A stretch of DNA of 64,000 bases from Thermococcus sp. P6 (GCF_002214525.1 NZ_CP015104.1:1302001-1366000), one strand, 5' to 3'. Counted from the first letter of the stretch, positions 16,795-25,849 are shown. Translations and numbers: made by a program. Notes: a model not told the origin generated them from the sequence alone.

Positions 16795-18342
16795 ATGGAG
16801 CGACCCCGAAGAATCCTCCTCGTCACGGGAAGGCTTGCGGAACCCCTCGTGAGAAAGTACGGTGAGGGCTGTGACGTCTTCGTTGCACCCGTGAGCGTTG
16901 CCGCGTTCCTGACCCCCGAGCTGATACTTCGCCACCTCAAACGGGCCGGGGTCAGAGGCGAGGACTACGACCTCATCCTCATCCCGGGCCTTGTGAGGGG
17001 CTCGAGCAGGGTCATTGAGGAGGGACTTGGGATACCAACTTTTAAGGGGCCGAGGAACGCGATGGACATTCCCGCGACGCTGAGGGCCCTTAAGAAGGGG
17101 TTCAAGCTCAGCAGGGAGGTTCCGGCGGACGATCTTTTCTCCATGGATTCCCTGAAGCGCGTTGAAGACATAAGGAACAGGACCCGGAACAGGAGGTACA
17201 TCGAGGAGGCCCTTAAAAAACCGTGGAACCTTCTAATCGGCAATCTACCAGCTGGAAGGGATTTTCCCGTGAGGATACTCGCCGAGGTCGTCGACGCCCC
17301 GAAACTCGGGCCCGAAAGGACGGTTGAGCGGGCCATTTACTACCTCCGCGAGGGAGCGGACGTGATCGACATCGGGATGGTCGCAGGGGAGACGAACCTC
17401 GATTTCGTGGAGCTGATCCCTGAAATAAGGGAAAGCCTCCGGGAGAGGGGCTTTGAAGTCCCCCTGAGCTTCGACTCCCTCAACACCTCCGAGATAGCCG
17501 CTGCGCTCGATCACGCCGATCTTTTCCTCAGCGTCGACGGGGGCAACGTTGAGGAGCTCGTGACGGACAGACCGGTTGTTCTCATCCCCACGAACCAGAA
17601 GGAGGGATACTTCCCCTCAAAGCCCACCGAGAGGGTGGAATTCCTCGAGCGATTGAAGGAGATGGCCCTCGACCTCGGCTATAGGAGGATCATCCCCGAC
17701 CTGATCCTCGAGCACGTTCCCCATCTGGCCCGTTCCGTAGTTGCGTTCCATACCTACCGCGAGAGGAATCCCGGGGACGTCCTCTTAGCTGGAGTCGGGA
17801 ACGTGGTGGAGCTATACGATGCCGACAGCGTCGGAATGAACGCCCTCCTTGCGGGAATTGGCCGGGAGCTCTCGATAAACCTTCTCCTTACCACGGAGGT
17901 GAGCGCCAAGGCCCGGGGTTCGGTGAGGGAGCTCCGGCGGGCGATCGATATGAACCTCTTCGAGATGCCCAAGGATCTGGGCTTCGATCTCCTTATCCTG
18001 AAGGAGAAGAGAACCGCCCACTGGCGCTTCGAGAAAGCCGGGGAAGTGGTAGAAGCCCGGGAGAAACCCGTGGAGCTCGAGAACCTTTACTTCCGGATCT
18101 GGCTCGAGGGGGGAAGGATATGGGTCAACGCCTACAGGGGAACCCGGGCAGTTCTCACCGTAGTCGGGGACGATCCGAACGGGATAATCGACACGATCCT
18201 CGAACGCTTCCCTCTTTCCCCGAGGCATGCCTTCTACCTCGGTAGGGAGCTCGAGAGGGCCCACACGGCGCTGAAGCTCGGGAGGAGCTACGTTCAGGAA
18301 AGTCCTCTCTTTCCGGATTTCTACTCCCACCGTAACCTTTAA
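16795..18342 (+). CDS. dihydropteroate synthase-like protein
   Basis: The 515-aa protein matches the archaeal DHPS-related family. An N-terminal domain (1-135, beginning RRILLVTGRLAEPLV) precedes a TIM-barrel like that of dihydropteroate synthase (about 150-400; AIYYLREGADVIDIGM near 180, LSFDSLN near 224), with a C-terminal extension. It may act in pterin cofactor synthesis, but activity in this family is not settled. TATA-like CCTAAATACC (about 16766) is so near the ATG that the mRNA is probably leaderless, and no Shine-Dalgarno is seen. The DapA-like gene follows after 24 nt. Confidence 0.8.
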   Translation: MERPRRILLVTGRLAEPLVRKYGEGCDVFVAPVSVAAFLTPELILRHLKRAGVRGEDYDLILIPGLVRGSSRVIEEGLGIPTFKGPRNAMDIPATLRALKKGFKLSREVPADDLFSMDSLKRVEDIRNRTRNRRYIEEALKKPWNLLIGNLPAGRDFPVRILAEVVDAPKLGPERTVERAIYYLREGADVIDIGMVAGETNLDFVELIPEIRESLRERGFEVPLSFDSLNTSEIAAALDHADLFLSVDGGNVEELVTDRPVVLIPTNQKEGYFPSKPTERVEFLERLKEMALDLGYRRIIPDLILEHVPHLARSVVAFHTYRERNPGDVLLAGVGNVVELYDADSVGMNALLAGIGRELSINLLLTTEVSAKARGSVRELRRAIDMNLFEMPKDLGFDLLILKEKRTAHWRFEKAGEVVEAREKPVELENLYFRIWLEGGRIWVNAYRGTRAVLTVVGDDPNGIIDTILERFPLSPRHAFYLGRELERAHTALKLGRSYVQESPLFPDFYSHRNL

Positions 18343-18366
18343 CTCCTCCGGGTGTAACCTCCCACG

Positions 18367-19248
18367 ATGCCTATGCTTGAGGGGATCTTCGTTCCGCACG
18401 TTACGCCTTTCGATGAAAAGGGGGATCTGGATGAGGAAGCACTTCTTCAGCTCGTCCAAATCTTCGAGGAGGCGGGCCTAAACGGCCTCGTGACACTGGG
18501 TAGCAACGGGGAGTTTCCCTACCTGAACTTCGAGGAGAAGCTCAGGGTCGTGGAACTCGTTCTCTCCGGGACGCACCTTCCGGTCATAGCCGGAGCAACG
18601 GAAAACTCCACGAGGGAGACGATACGCCTCGGAAGGGCCCTCTCGGATATGGGCGTGGATGCGATTCTCGTCGGCCCGCCCTACTACTTCAGGCCTTCTC
18701 CGGAGGAGCTCTACGTCCATTACTCAACGCTGGCGGGAGCCCTTGACGTTGACCTGATACTCTACAACGTCCCGAAGTTCACCGGGATCAACCTTCCGCT
18801 GGAGGTCATCGATAGGCTCAGGGAGGAGCATTCGAACGTGGTGGGCATTAAGGACTCCGGTGCGAACATGGGGAGGATAGCCGAGCTCCTGAGACGTTCA
18901 GGGGGTGAATTCAGGGTGCTGGCGGGAACGGCCGACGTTATGTACCCGTCGTGGCTCCTTGGGGCTCAGGGGGCGGTTGTTGCCGTTGCAAACGTCGTGC
19001 CAGAACTCTGTGCGGAACTCTACGGGGCCTTCCGGAAGGGAAACCACGAAAGGGCGAGGGAACTCCAGCTCAGGGTGAACCTCGTTAACGAGGTCGTCGT
19101 GAAGAGGTACAACCAGATAAGCGCCATAAAAGCAGCCATGGGACTGAGGGGCTGGAGGGCGGGAAGGCCGAGGCTTCCCTCCCTTCCGCTGGAGGGGGAT
19201 GCCCTCGAGGATGTGAGGAGAACCCTCGCCGAACTCAACCTTCTCTGA
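18367..19248 (+). CDS. DapA-family class I aldolase (dihydrodipicolinate synthase or KDG aldolase type)
   Basis: The 293-aa TIM-barrel lyase/synthase shows the DapA-family order: FVPHVTPFDEKGDLDEEAL (residue 8), LGSNGEFPYL (about 45), Tyr of LYNVPKFTG (about 135) and the Schiff-base Lys of GIKDSG (about 161). The substrate cannot be fixed from sequence. Archaeal members include dihydrodipicolinate synthase and 2-keto-3-deoxygluconate aldolase, and no lysine or sugar-pathway genes are adjacent. Starts at ATG 18367 or 18373 are possible. Confidence 0.85.
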   Translation: MPMLEGIFVPHVTPFDEKGDLDEEALLQLVQIFEEAGLNGLVTLGSNGEFPYLNFEEKLRVVELVLSGTHLPVIAGATENSTRETIRLGRALSDMGVDAILVGPPYYFRPSPEELYVHYSTLAGALDVDLILYNVPKFTGINLPLEVIDRLREEHSNVVGIKDSGANMGRIAELLRRSGGEFRVLAGTADVMYPSWLLGAQGAVVAVANVVPELCAELYGAFRKGNHERARELQLRVNLVNEVVVKRYNQISAIKAAMGLRGWRAGRPRLPSLPLEGDALEDVRRTLAELNLL

Positions 19249-19548
19249 TTAAGGTTCATCGTCCAGAACGGGCACCCTCGGCCTTCTGAAAAGCGCGTCC
19301 AGTTCCCTTCTTCTTTCGCTTATCTTCTCGTAGAGCCGGCCCACCCTTTCGTCCGAGGGGTACCTCGATCTCAGGATGAGGAGCATGCCCTCGAGGAACC
19401 CGAGCAGGGAAACCTCTACGAACTCCTTCCCCTTTTTGCTTTCGAGGCCTTCGTTGAGCCTCACAAAGTGGTCGAGCCTCTCCATGAGCTTCCCTTCCTT
19501 CAGGTCCTCGAGGAGCTTTCTGGCCTCCACGACCTCCGGGAGTTCCAT
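19249..19548 (-). CDS. small conserved-looking protein of unknown function
   Basis: A 99-aa, highly charged and mostly helical protein (MELPEVVEARKLLEDLKEG at the N-terminus, then ISERRRELDALFRRPR) with no Cys cluster or membrane segment. I do not recognise it. GGGGTGAT about 5 nt upstream selects ATG 19548 over an upstream ATG at 19575. It lies 4 nt downstream of the TatD gene and is probably co-transcribed with it. Confidence 0.6.
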   Translation of the reverse strand: MELPEVVEARKLLEDLKEGKLMERLDHFVRLNEGLESKKGKEFVEVSLLGFLEGMLLILRSRYPSDERVGRLYEKISERRRELDALFRRPRVPVLDDEP

Positions 19549-19552
19549 TCTA

Positions 19553-20317
19553 TCACCCCTTAAGATCCACTCCAAAGAACTCCATCGCGTTCTTTTCCGT
19601 TATTCCGGCAACTTCCTCGAAGTCGAGACCTTTAAGCTTTGCCACCGCATCGACGACCATCCGGACGTTGCAGGGGGTGTTCCGCTCTCCCCTCACGGGG
19701 CTCATGTAGGGTGAATCCGTCTCGGTTGTGATGTTCTCGACCTCGAGGGCTTCAACAACCTCCCTTACCCCCGGTATGAAGGCTATCCCCGTGCTTATCC
19801 CGATGAGGTGTCCGTTCCCGGCTATCTCCCTCGCCAGCTCGGGACTTCCGGTGAAGGAGTGGAAGTAGGCCCTGACGCCGGCCCTCTGGACGAGTTCGAA
19901 GGCCTCCCTTTCAGCATCTCTCGCGTGTATGACAACGGGCATCCCGAGTTCAACCGCGAGCTCTAAAAAACGCCGGAAGATCGTCCTCTGTTTCTCCCTC
20001 TCCCCTTCGCTCCGGGCGTAGTGGTAATCGAGACCCACCTCCCCGATGGCGACGATCTCATGCCTGTGCTCGAGTATGAACTCCTCGACCCTTTTCACCT
20101 TTTCAAGGTTACCCCTCCGGGCCTCGTTGGGATGGTAGCCGAGGGTCGGAATAACGAAGCCGAAGTAGGGCCTCAGGAGTTCCCAGCTCCTGTGGACATG
20201 GGCCTTGCGGTACTCCGTTATGGAATCAACAACCGCCTTAACCTTTCCCCTGCACTCCTCTATGACGCGCGGTGCATCCTTCCTGTAAAGCTCGAAGTGG
20301 GCGTGGGCGTCTATCAT
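19553..20317 (-). CDS. TatD-family metal-dependent hydrolase / DNase
   Basis: The 254-aa TIM-barrel hydrolase has metal ligands in the first strand MIDAHAHFE (HxH, residues 5-7), Glu in GEVGLDY near 94, His in VIHARD near 129 and YFHSF near 153, and a terminal Asp in TETDSPY near 203. TatD proteins are Mg2+/Zn2+-dependent nucleases or deoxyribonucleases; the substrate here is unknown. The longer open frame upstream lacks family similarity; GGGGGG before ATG 20317 and the family N-terminus fix the start. Confidence 0.9.
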   Translation of the reverse strand: MIDAHAHFELYRKDAPRVIEECRGKVKAVVDSITEYRKAHVHRSWELLRPYFGFVIPTLGYHPNEARRGNLEKVKRVEEFILEHRHEIVAIGEVGLDYHYARSEGEREKQRTIFRRFLELAVELGMPVVIHARDAEREAFELVQRAGVRAYFHSFTGSPELAREIAGNGHLIGISTGIAFIPGVREVVEALEVENITTETDSPYMSPVRGERNTPCNVRMVVDAVAKLKGLDFEEVAGITEKNAMEFFGVDLKG

Positions 20318-20380
20318 GTTCCCCCCTTTTCCCCGGATAGAAAAGCTTTTTATGGTTTGCGGGAAGTTCAATTGATACGA

Positions 20381-21340
20381 ATGGAATCCGATGCCCATCT
20401 CAGGAAGATAATGGAGGAGATCGTGGAGAAGCTCAGGGACAGGTCCCCAAAGGAGCTCCTGAGCTACGCAATCTTCAACGAGCGGGATGAGGTTAATTAC
20501 TACAGGAAACTGGCCGAAAAAGCCAGAAAGGCCAGCATCAAGGCCCTGTTCATAAAAATGAGCGAGGAGAGTAAGAACCACCACGACTGGCTCTACGACC
20601 TGTTCAAAAAGCTGTACCCCTCGGAAGAGCCCGTGAAAGTGGACGCTCCCCCCGTGGAGGTTGAACCCTTCTATCCGGAGTTTGAGACCGTTGAGGACTA
20701 CATCTCGGCCCTCGAGTACTGCATGGAGAGTGAGCTGTTTGCGAAGAAAACCTACGAGCTTCTCGCGGAGGTATCCATGGATGAAGAAACCCGTGCCTTT
20801 GCGCTGAGCCTTGCGATCATGGAAGAGGAACATTACCGCGAGATACGGAGGATGTACGAGCTCATGCTGTCCCTCCGCGAGGAAAATATCCAGCCCTCCA
20901 GCCTCGAGCCGGGTGGGTACCTCTTCACGGACGAAACCAAGGCAAGGTACTTCCTCATCGATCTCGCAAGCGCTGGAGTGAAGCTTTACGCCCTGATAAG
21001 GGAGGATCCGGAAAGGTTCCTGAAACCCTTTAAGGGAAGCGAGGTCCGCGTTCTCTGGTTGACGAATATAAAAGCTCCCGGAGCCGTGCCTCCCGAGGGG
21101 CTACCGGTGCTCAAAAAAGATCTCTGCAGGTTCATTGCTGAAAGCGGAGGGGCGGTTTTCATCCAGAACCTCGGGTACGTTGCTTCTGAGCTCGGCTTCA
21201 GGGATACGATGGACCTCGTTATATATCTCAAGGACTGCGCGATCCTCCACAGGGGCTACCTGATCGCCACGGCCCTGGAGGAGGCCTTTGAGCGGAGGGA
21301 GTGGGCGCTCATCACCTCGGAGCTCCGGCGGATTTCATGA
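20381..21340 (+). CDS. ferritin-like (rubrerythrin-type) domain fused to DUF835
   Basis: The 319-aa protein has two halves. Residues 20-165 form a four-helix ferritin-like bundle: FNERDEVNYYRKLAEKARK, then EESKNHH where an ExxH would be expected, then a second pair with EEEHYREI. Residues 185-310 are a DUF835 domain (ARYFLIDLASAG, VLWLTNI, GGAVFIQNLGYV, LVIYLKD), an archaeal domain often attached to sensory modules. The first metal motif reads SKNH, so a complete di-iron site is doubtful. A redox or oxygen-sensing role is only inference. The 3' end overlaps the convergent DUF504 gene by 6 nt. Confidence 0.75.
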   Translation: MESDAHLRKIMEEIVEKLRDRSPKELLSYAIFNERDEVNYYRKLAEKARKASIKALFIKMSEESKNHHDWLYDLFKKLYPSEEPVKVDAPPVEVEPFYPEFETVEDYISALEYCMESELFAKKTYELLAEVSMDEETRAFALSLAIMEEEHYREIRRMYELMLSLREENIQPSSLEPGGYLFTDETKARYFLIDLASAGVKLYALIREDPERFLKPFKGSEVRVLWLTNIKAPGAVPPEGLPVLKKDLCRFIAESGGAVFIQNLGYVASELGFRDTMDLVIYLKDCAILHRGYLIATALEEAFERREWALITSELRRIS

Positions 21341-21586
21341 GCCCAGCTTCCTCGTCCTCCACACCACTTCCCCGTCGGACCTAACGACCATCAGGATGCG
21401 GTGGTAGGGTATCTGGGTTTCCCCAACGAAGAAGTAGCCGTGACCGAGCTCGATCGTCTCCACGGGGATCCTCTTGACGTTCCCGTAGGCTCCACGGTGC
21501 TCGATTACCACGTAGTAATCACTTTCCTTCTCCCGCGGATCGTACTTTATCCGGGCCAGCACCTCCTTAACCGACCCCTTCCTCAT
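21335..21586 (-). CDS. DUF504 (UPF0248) family protein
   Basis: The 83-aa archaeal protein begins MRKGSVKEVLARIKYDP and contains the family core VVIEHRGAYGNVKRIPVE and IPYHRILMV. Some DUF504 domains occur joined to RNA-processing enzymes, so an RNA-related role is possible, but no function is established. Its ATG (21586) overlaps the TGA of the upstream MBL hydrolase as ATGA, indicating translational coupling. Confidence 0.85.
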   Translation of the reverse strand: MRKGSVKEVLARIKYDPREKESDYYVVIEHRGAYGNVKRIPVETIELGHGYFFVGETQIPYHRILMVVRSDGEVVWRTRKLGS

Positions 21587-22278
21587 CTGAGCCACCCCAG
21601 TATTCTCTCGAGGTTCCCCCTCCAGTCGTCTATAACCCACCCGTGGCCCGGCAGGCCGAAGTCGACTTCATAGTCATTAAGCCGTTCAAGGCTCTCCCTG
21701 AGTTCCCCCTCATCCCCGGTGGGGAGGTCCGTTCTGCCGGCGGTTCCTCTGAAGATGGTGTCCCCCGTGAACATGAGCCTGACTTCCCCTTTCAGGTAGA
21801 GGCAGGCGCTTCCGGCCGTGTGGCCCGGCGTGTGGATCACCTCAAGCTTCAGCGAGCCAACCCGGAGGCTCTCTCCGTCCTTCAGGTGGAGGTCAACCTT
21901 CTGAGGTTCGAACCTCCTCCCGTAGGCGTAGGAGAGGATCACGTAATCGTCCCCCCTCTCGAGGGTCCTTGCAGTGCTTTCGTGGGCCGCGAAGGTTACC
22001 CCGATGCCTTTACCCTCGAGCCAGCGCTTCAGGGTGGGGTTTCCGCCGGTGTGGTCGAAGTGCTCGTGGGTGTTGAAGACTGTTAGCCTTTCCACGTTCC
22101 TCAGGTAGCCCTCCAGTATACCTGCGTACCTGTGCCAGTTGACGCCGGTTCCGGTGTCGATTATCAGCGCCTCCCCCTCGTCTCTCACGAGGTAAACGTT
22201 GGAGTCCGGCCTTAAACCCCTTATCATCACCGTATGCGGGGGAATCTCAACGGGGAACGCTTTCCCGGGGGCTTCCAT
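21583..22278 (-). CDS. MBL-fold metallo-hydrolase (glyoxalase II-like)
   Basis: The 231-aa metallo-beta-lactamase-fold hydrolase shows THEHFDH (HxHxDH, about residue 69), a third His in HTPGHTAGS (about 139), Asp in FTGDTIF (about 160) and a last His in GLPGHG (about 210), so both metal sites are complete. Spacing resembles hydroxyacylglutathione hydrolase-like proteins, but archaea lack glutathione, so the physiological thioester is unknown. It is coupled to DUF504 downstream. Confidence 0.88.
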   Translation of the reverse strand: MEAPGKAFPVEIPPHTVMIRGLRPDSNVYLVRDEGEALIIDTGTGVNWHRYAGILEGYLRNVERLTVFNTHEHFDHTGGNPTLKRWLEGKGIGVTFAAHESTARTLERGDDYVILSYAYGRRFEPQKVDLHLKDGESLRVGSLKLEVIHTPGHTAGSACLYLKGEVRLMFTGDTIFRGTAGRTDLPTGDEGELRESLERLNDYEVDFGLPGHGWVIDDWRGNLERILGWLR

Positions 22279-22360
22279 AGGATCACCGTATGAAATCCTT
22301 CGGTGTGTTATTGTCCGGCGGCTTTATAAGGAGTTTGCCGAACTCCGGTGGGTGAGTAGG

Positions 22361-23413
22361 TTGAAGACGGAACACGCGAAGGACATACTCCTTCAGCTTT
22401 TGAGGATTCCCTCCCCCTCGGGAAGAGAGGACAGGATAATGCTCCACATCATGGAGTTCCTCAACAGGTTTGACTACGACGTTCACATCGAGAGCGACGG
22501 CAGTATAATAGACCTCGTAGTGAATCCCGACGCGGAGCTCTTTTACGAGGTTCACGTCGACACCATCCCCGTCAGGGTGGAGCCCTTCGTGAGGGGCAAC
22601 ATCGTCTACGGCACCGGTGCGAGCGATATCAAGGGAGGGGTGGCCGCGATACTCCTCATGCTCGAGAGCCTCCGCATGGAGGGTAAAGACCTTAACGTCG
22701 GGATAGTCTTCGTTAGCGACGAGGAGCTGGGCGGACGGGGTTCGGCGCTGTTCATGGAGCGCTACAAACCCCGCATGGCGGTGGTTCTGGAACCCACGGA
22801 CCTTGAGGTGCACATCGCCCACGCCGGCAACATCGAGGCCAACTTTGAGGTGGATGGCAAGGAGGCCCACGGGGCCTGTCCCGAAAGCGGTGTTAACGCA
22901 ATAGACGAAACCTACAGAATGCTGGAGAAGATTAAAAACCTCGAACCCTTCAGGGCCAAGGGCAAGTACTTCGATCCCCACGTGGGGATTCAGGAGCTCG
23001 TCTGCGAGAACCCCGTTTACCTGATTCCCGCCCTCTGCAAAGGCCGTCTCGAGGTAAGGCTTCTGCCCGAGCAGGAGGTGGAGGACGTACTCGATCTCCT
23101 CGATCCGATACTGGATGAGTACACCCTGAAGTACGAATACACGGAGGTGTGGGACGGCTACGAGCTCGATCCGGAGGAGGAGATCGTTCAGCTCTCAAAG
23201 AAGGCGATGGAGGTTACGGGTATAGACGAGTTCGGTGGGATGCGTAGCTGGACCGACGCGATAAACTTCATGTACAACGGAACGAGGACGATAGTCTTTG
23301 GACCGGGGAGTCTCGATATCTCCCACACCCGGAACGAGCACATAGACGTGAGGGACGTCGTTAAGGCGAGCGAGTTCCTCAGAGCCCTCAACGACATATA
23401 TGGAAAGGTTTGA
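22361..23413 (+). CDS. M20-family metallopeptidase (ArgE/DapE-like deacylase)
   Basis: The 350-aa zinc amidohydrolase has the family signatures: FYEVHVDTIP (metal His-Asp, about residue 65), GTGASDIKGG (about 85), SDEELGGRG (Glu pair, about 120) and SHTRNEHI (last metal His, about 322), with a dimerisation insert between. Members remove acyl groups from N-acetylornithine, succinyl-DAP or LysW-bound lysine/ornithine; the substrate is not determined by context. The start is ambiguous: TTG 22361 fits GGTGA + 5 nt, while GTG 22352 is an alternative. The promoter GCTTTATAAGG is at about 22321-22331. Confidence 0.82.
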   Translation: MKTEHAKDILLQLLRIPSPSGREDRIMLHIMEFLNRFDYDVHIESDGSIIDLVVNPDAELFYEVHVDTIPVRVEPFVRGNIVYGTGASDIKGGVAAILLMLESLRMEGKDLNVGIVFVSDEELGGRGSALFMERYKPRMAVVLEPTDLEVHIAHAGNIEANFEVDGKEAHGACPESGVNAIDETYRMLEKIKNLEPFRAKGKYFDPHVGIQELVCENPVYLIPALCKGRLEVRLLPEQEVEDVLDLLDPILDEYTLKYEYTEVWDGYELDPEEEIVQLSKKAMEVTGIDEFGGMRSWTDAINFMYNGTRTIVFGPGSLDISHTRNEHIDVRDVVKASEFLRALNDIYGKV

Positions 23414-23416
23414 GGG

Positions 23417-24007
23417 TTACTCCTCTATGAACTCCCCCTCTTCACTCCTCTCGTTGCAGAGCTCCCTCAAACGCTCGATGCCCGAGCCGACCGCTATGAG
23501 GATATCCCCCTCCTCTATCCTCTCGTCCTTGCTGGGATTGTAGATGTACCTGCCCCCCCTCTTTATGGCTATCAGCCTTACCCCGATCTTCGTCGGAAGT
23601 TTAAGCTCTTTCAGGGTTTTTCCAGCGAGTATCGATTTTTTGTTTACCTTTATCCTGCCGATCTCCTCGTCCACGTCGTGCATGATCTTCCTTATTATCG
23701 GGTGGGGTTCCACATCCCTCAGGACGAGGTCCGCGATCTCGTAGGCTGAATCCGATATCTGCTCGTTGATGCTGGCCATCTCGATTACGCTCAGCAGACT
23801 CTCGGGGTTCTCCTCCTTCTTCGCGGCCCTCAGGGCCAGCCTCTTGACCTTCAGCGTGAGCTCGTCCATCTTCTCCTCGAGGGTGTAAACCTCATCCGCT
23901 ATGTCCTCGCTGTCGTACATAACCGACGAGAAGGCGAGGTCCATCATTAGGGAGGAAAGGTTTTTCATCTCCACAAGGCATTCTTTGATCTCTTCAAGCT
24001 CTTTCAT
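23417..24007 (-). CDS. PhoU-domain / RCK_C (TrkA-C) protein, second copy
   Basis: The 196-aa cytoplasmic protein has an N-terminal PhoU-like helical bundle (about 1-110, VYTLEEKMDELTLKVKRL) and a C-terminal RCK_C ligand-binding domain (about 118-190, ILAGKTLKELKLPTKIGVRLIAIKRGG ... GDILIAVGSG). Such proteins are thought to gate or regulate cation transporters in response to ligands. It overlaps its upstream paralogue by 14 nt and shares the same domain order. The convergent M20 gene ends only 3 nt away. Confidence 0.85.
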   Translation of the reverse strand: MKELEEIKECLVEMKNLSSLMMDLAFSSVMYDSEDIADEVYTLEEKMDELTLKVKRLALRAAKKEENPESLLSVIEMASINEQISDSAYEIADLVLRDVEPHPIIRKIMHDVDEEIGRIKVNKKSILAGKTLKELKLPTKIGVRLIAIKRGGRYIYNPSKDERIEEGDILIAVGSGIERLRELCNERSEEGEFIEE

Positions 24008-24611
24008 TGCCGATCACCCGGATAACACCCCTTGCTATCTCCTTGAGGTGCTCCACGGAGGTGTGGGTCCCCCTTCCGATAAGGATGTCGTTTGGCTTTA
24101 TCTTAAACTCCTTGTCGGGGGCGAATATCCACCTCTTCCCCCTTCTCACGGCGATTATCCAGACCCCGGTGTTGCTTGCCAGTCTCATCTCTCCGAGGGT
24201 CTTTCCGACCAGTACGGAATTCGGCGCAACCTGAATCCTGCTTATAACTTCTTCGCTCTCCATTATCGCCTCCCTGATGAGGGGATGCAGGGCGATGCCC
24301 TCAAGCACCATCTTTGCCAGATCCCCGGCCGCGTTGGATATGTCCTCCACGGAGTTCGCCATCTGGAGCACGGAGGTTATCTGCTCTGCCTCCCGGGGGT
24401 TCCGCGCTGCCAGAACGGCGTGGGTCATCAGGTGGTAGCTCAGCAGGTCCATCCTCTCCTCGAGGTCGAGAACCTCCTCGGCTATATCCCTGTCACCGAA
24501 AAGTATCGCCGTGTAGGCGAGGTCGACCATGAGCTCGGCGATGTCCTTCATCTCTATGAAGATCTCCCTAACGCTCTTGGGCTTGTACTCAAATTCCTCG
24601 AATTCTTCCAT
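23994..24611 (-). CDS. PhoU-domain / RCK_C (TrkA-C) protein, first copy
   Basis: The 205-aa paralogue of the next gene has a PhoU-like bundle (about 10-115, LDLEERMDLLSYHLM) and RCK_C domain (about 125-195, VLVGKTLGEMRLASNTGVWIIAVRRG ... NDILIGRGTHTSV). The 14-nt overlap with the downstream copy implies joint translation, and a hetero-oligomer is plausible. The MgtE-type transporter gene lies 50 bp downstream of nothing else: it is the next gene upstream on the same strand, so all three are probably one unit controlling divalent cation flux. The ligand is unknown. Confidence 0.85.
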   Translation of the reverse strand: MEEFEEFEYKPKSVREIFIEMKDIAELMVDLAYTAILFGDRDIAEEVLDLEERMDLLSYHLMTHAVLAARNPREAEQITSVLQMANSVEDISNAAGDLAKMVLEGIALHPLIREAIMESEEVISRIQVAPNSVLVGKTLGEMRLASNTGVWIIAVRRGKRWIFAPDKEFKIKPNDILIGRGTHTSVEHLKEIARGVIRVIGNERA

Positions 24612-24661
24612 TCCCTCTCCTCCCCTCCTACCTTACCCTTCGTTTTTTAAGATTTTTCCGT

Positions 24662-25849
24662 TCAAACGATCAGGTGGGCGACTCCAACCGTAAAGAGGGT
24701 TGAAAAGATGTCCGCGAGGGTCGTTATCGTGGGGACCGTGGCGTTGTCCGGATCGAGACCGAGCCTGTCGAAGGCTATCGCAAGGAAGTAGGCAACGAAC
24801 ATGTTAACCAGAACGAGCAACGGGTAGAGGAGCAGGAAGGGAACCACCATCCCCACATCCTTTCCGAGGCTTACCCTCACAACCCCGATGGCAAAGAGGT
24901 TCATCAGGGGGGCCACTATAAAGGCCGTTAAAAAGTACGAGAGGATGTCCAGAAGGGAATCCACGTTGAGGAGCTCGTTTATCTCCCCGAGGTGTATCTT
25001 AGTTGAGGTTTTTGCACCGATGATTGAACCGTAGTTCCCGGCCGTGTCGAGTATCGCCGGATACATAACGCTGAATATGACCGACGCATATATCACATCG
25101 CTGTAGGACTCGAGCAGACCACCCGACACGCTCGAGAGAAGGGCCAGTGCACCGACGACGCCGAGGATCTCCCTGACGGTGCGCTTTTCCTCCCTCCCCA
25201 TCTTCACCTTCAGGGACATGATCAGGGTGAGGAGAAACGCCAGCACCGTCAGGCCGTCGAAAACCCCGTTAAACTCCTCGTAGAGCACTATGAAGAGAAC
25301 GAGGAAGGGTATCGTTACCAGATCCCCGGCTGAGGTTACCAGGGGAGCGGCAATCGTGTCGGGATCGATGCCCCTCTTGAAGGGAAGCACGGTGGCCAAA
25401 ACGGTCGCGTAGCCCATGATCAGGCCAACGAAAACCATGGAGGTGAAAACTATCAGGAAAACCACGAACCCCGAGCGAAGGTCCCCGACCTTTAAGACCC
25501 CCACCAGCCAGAGAACGGTCACGGGGACCAGCGAAAGGAAGATGCTCAGGATTACGTTTTTCGTAACGTTTCTGTCCTTCAAACTCGGCTCCATCTCACC
25601 CAGATGAAGCATCGTGGTTAAACGCGACGCCATCGCTCCGTAGATGTTGCCCCTCAAACCCATGAGGCCGGGGAGGATCACGAGCATGACCGGATAGCTC
25701 ACCATGATCTTTTCAAAGAACCTGCCGAGGAAGGCCCCCGCGAAGAAGTCCAGAAGGAGACATACCACTAACGCAGGGAGGGCGCCCGTTAAAGCTTCTC
25801 CGAGCCTCTCCCGGAGCTCCCGCCAGAGGATTATCCGAAGGTCCGTCAA
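24662..25849 (-). CDS. MgtE/SLC41-type divalent cation transporter, two fused transport domains
   Basis: The 395-aa membrane protein contains two copies of the MgtE transmembrane domain. The first carries LMGLRGNIYGAMASRLTT and HLGEMEPS (about 65-90) and the second NYGSIIGAKTSTKIHLGEIN (about 267-287), with DPDTIAAPL and DPDNATVPT marking equivalent ion-pathway positions. It lacks the cytosolic N and CBS domains of bacterial MgtE, so the two PhoU-RCK_C proteins encoded just downstream may supply regulation. TTG 25849 is the likely start (GGGAGG upstream). Mg2+ as substrate is inferred from the family. Confidence 0.85.
   Translation of the reverse strand: MTDLRIILWRELRERLGEALTGALPALVVCLLLDFFAGAFLGRFFEKIMVSYPVMLVILPGLMGLRGNIYGAMASRLTTMLHLGEMEPSLKDRNVTKNVILSIFLSLVPVTVLWLVGVLKVGDLRSGFVVFLIVFTSMVFVGLIMGYATVLATVLPFKRGIDPDTIAAPLVTSAGDLVTIPFLVLFIVLYEEFNGVFDGLTVLAFLLTLIMSLKVKMGREEKRTVREILGVVGALALLSSVSGGLLESYSDVIYASVIFSVMYPAILDTAGNYGSIIGAKTSTKIHLGEINELLNVDSLLDILSYFLTAFIVAPLMNLFAIGVVRVSLGKDVGMVVPFLLLYPLLVLVNMFVAYFLAIAFDRLGLDPDNATVPTITTLADIFSTLFTVGVAHLIV

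Noticed and set aside
20318-20833. N-terminal extension of TatD in the longest frame
   Set aside because: It is antisense to the ferritin-like gene; TatD family members begin at MIDAHAHFE, and a strong ribosome-binding site lies before that ATG.
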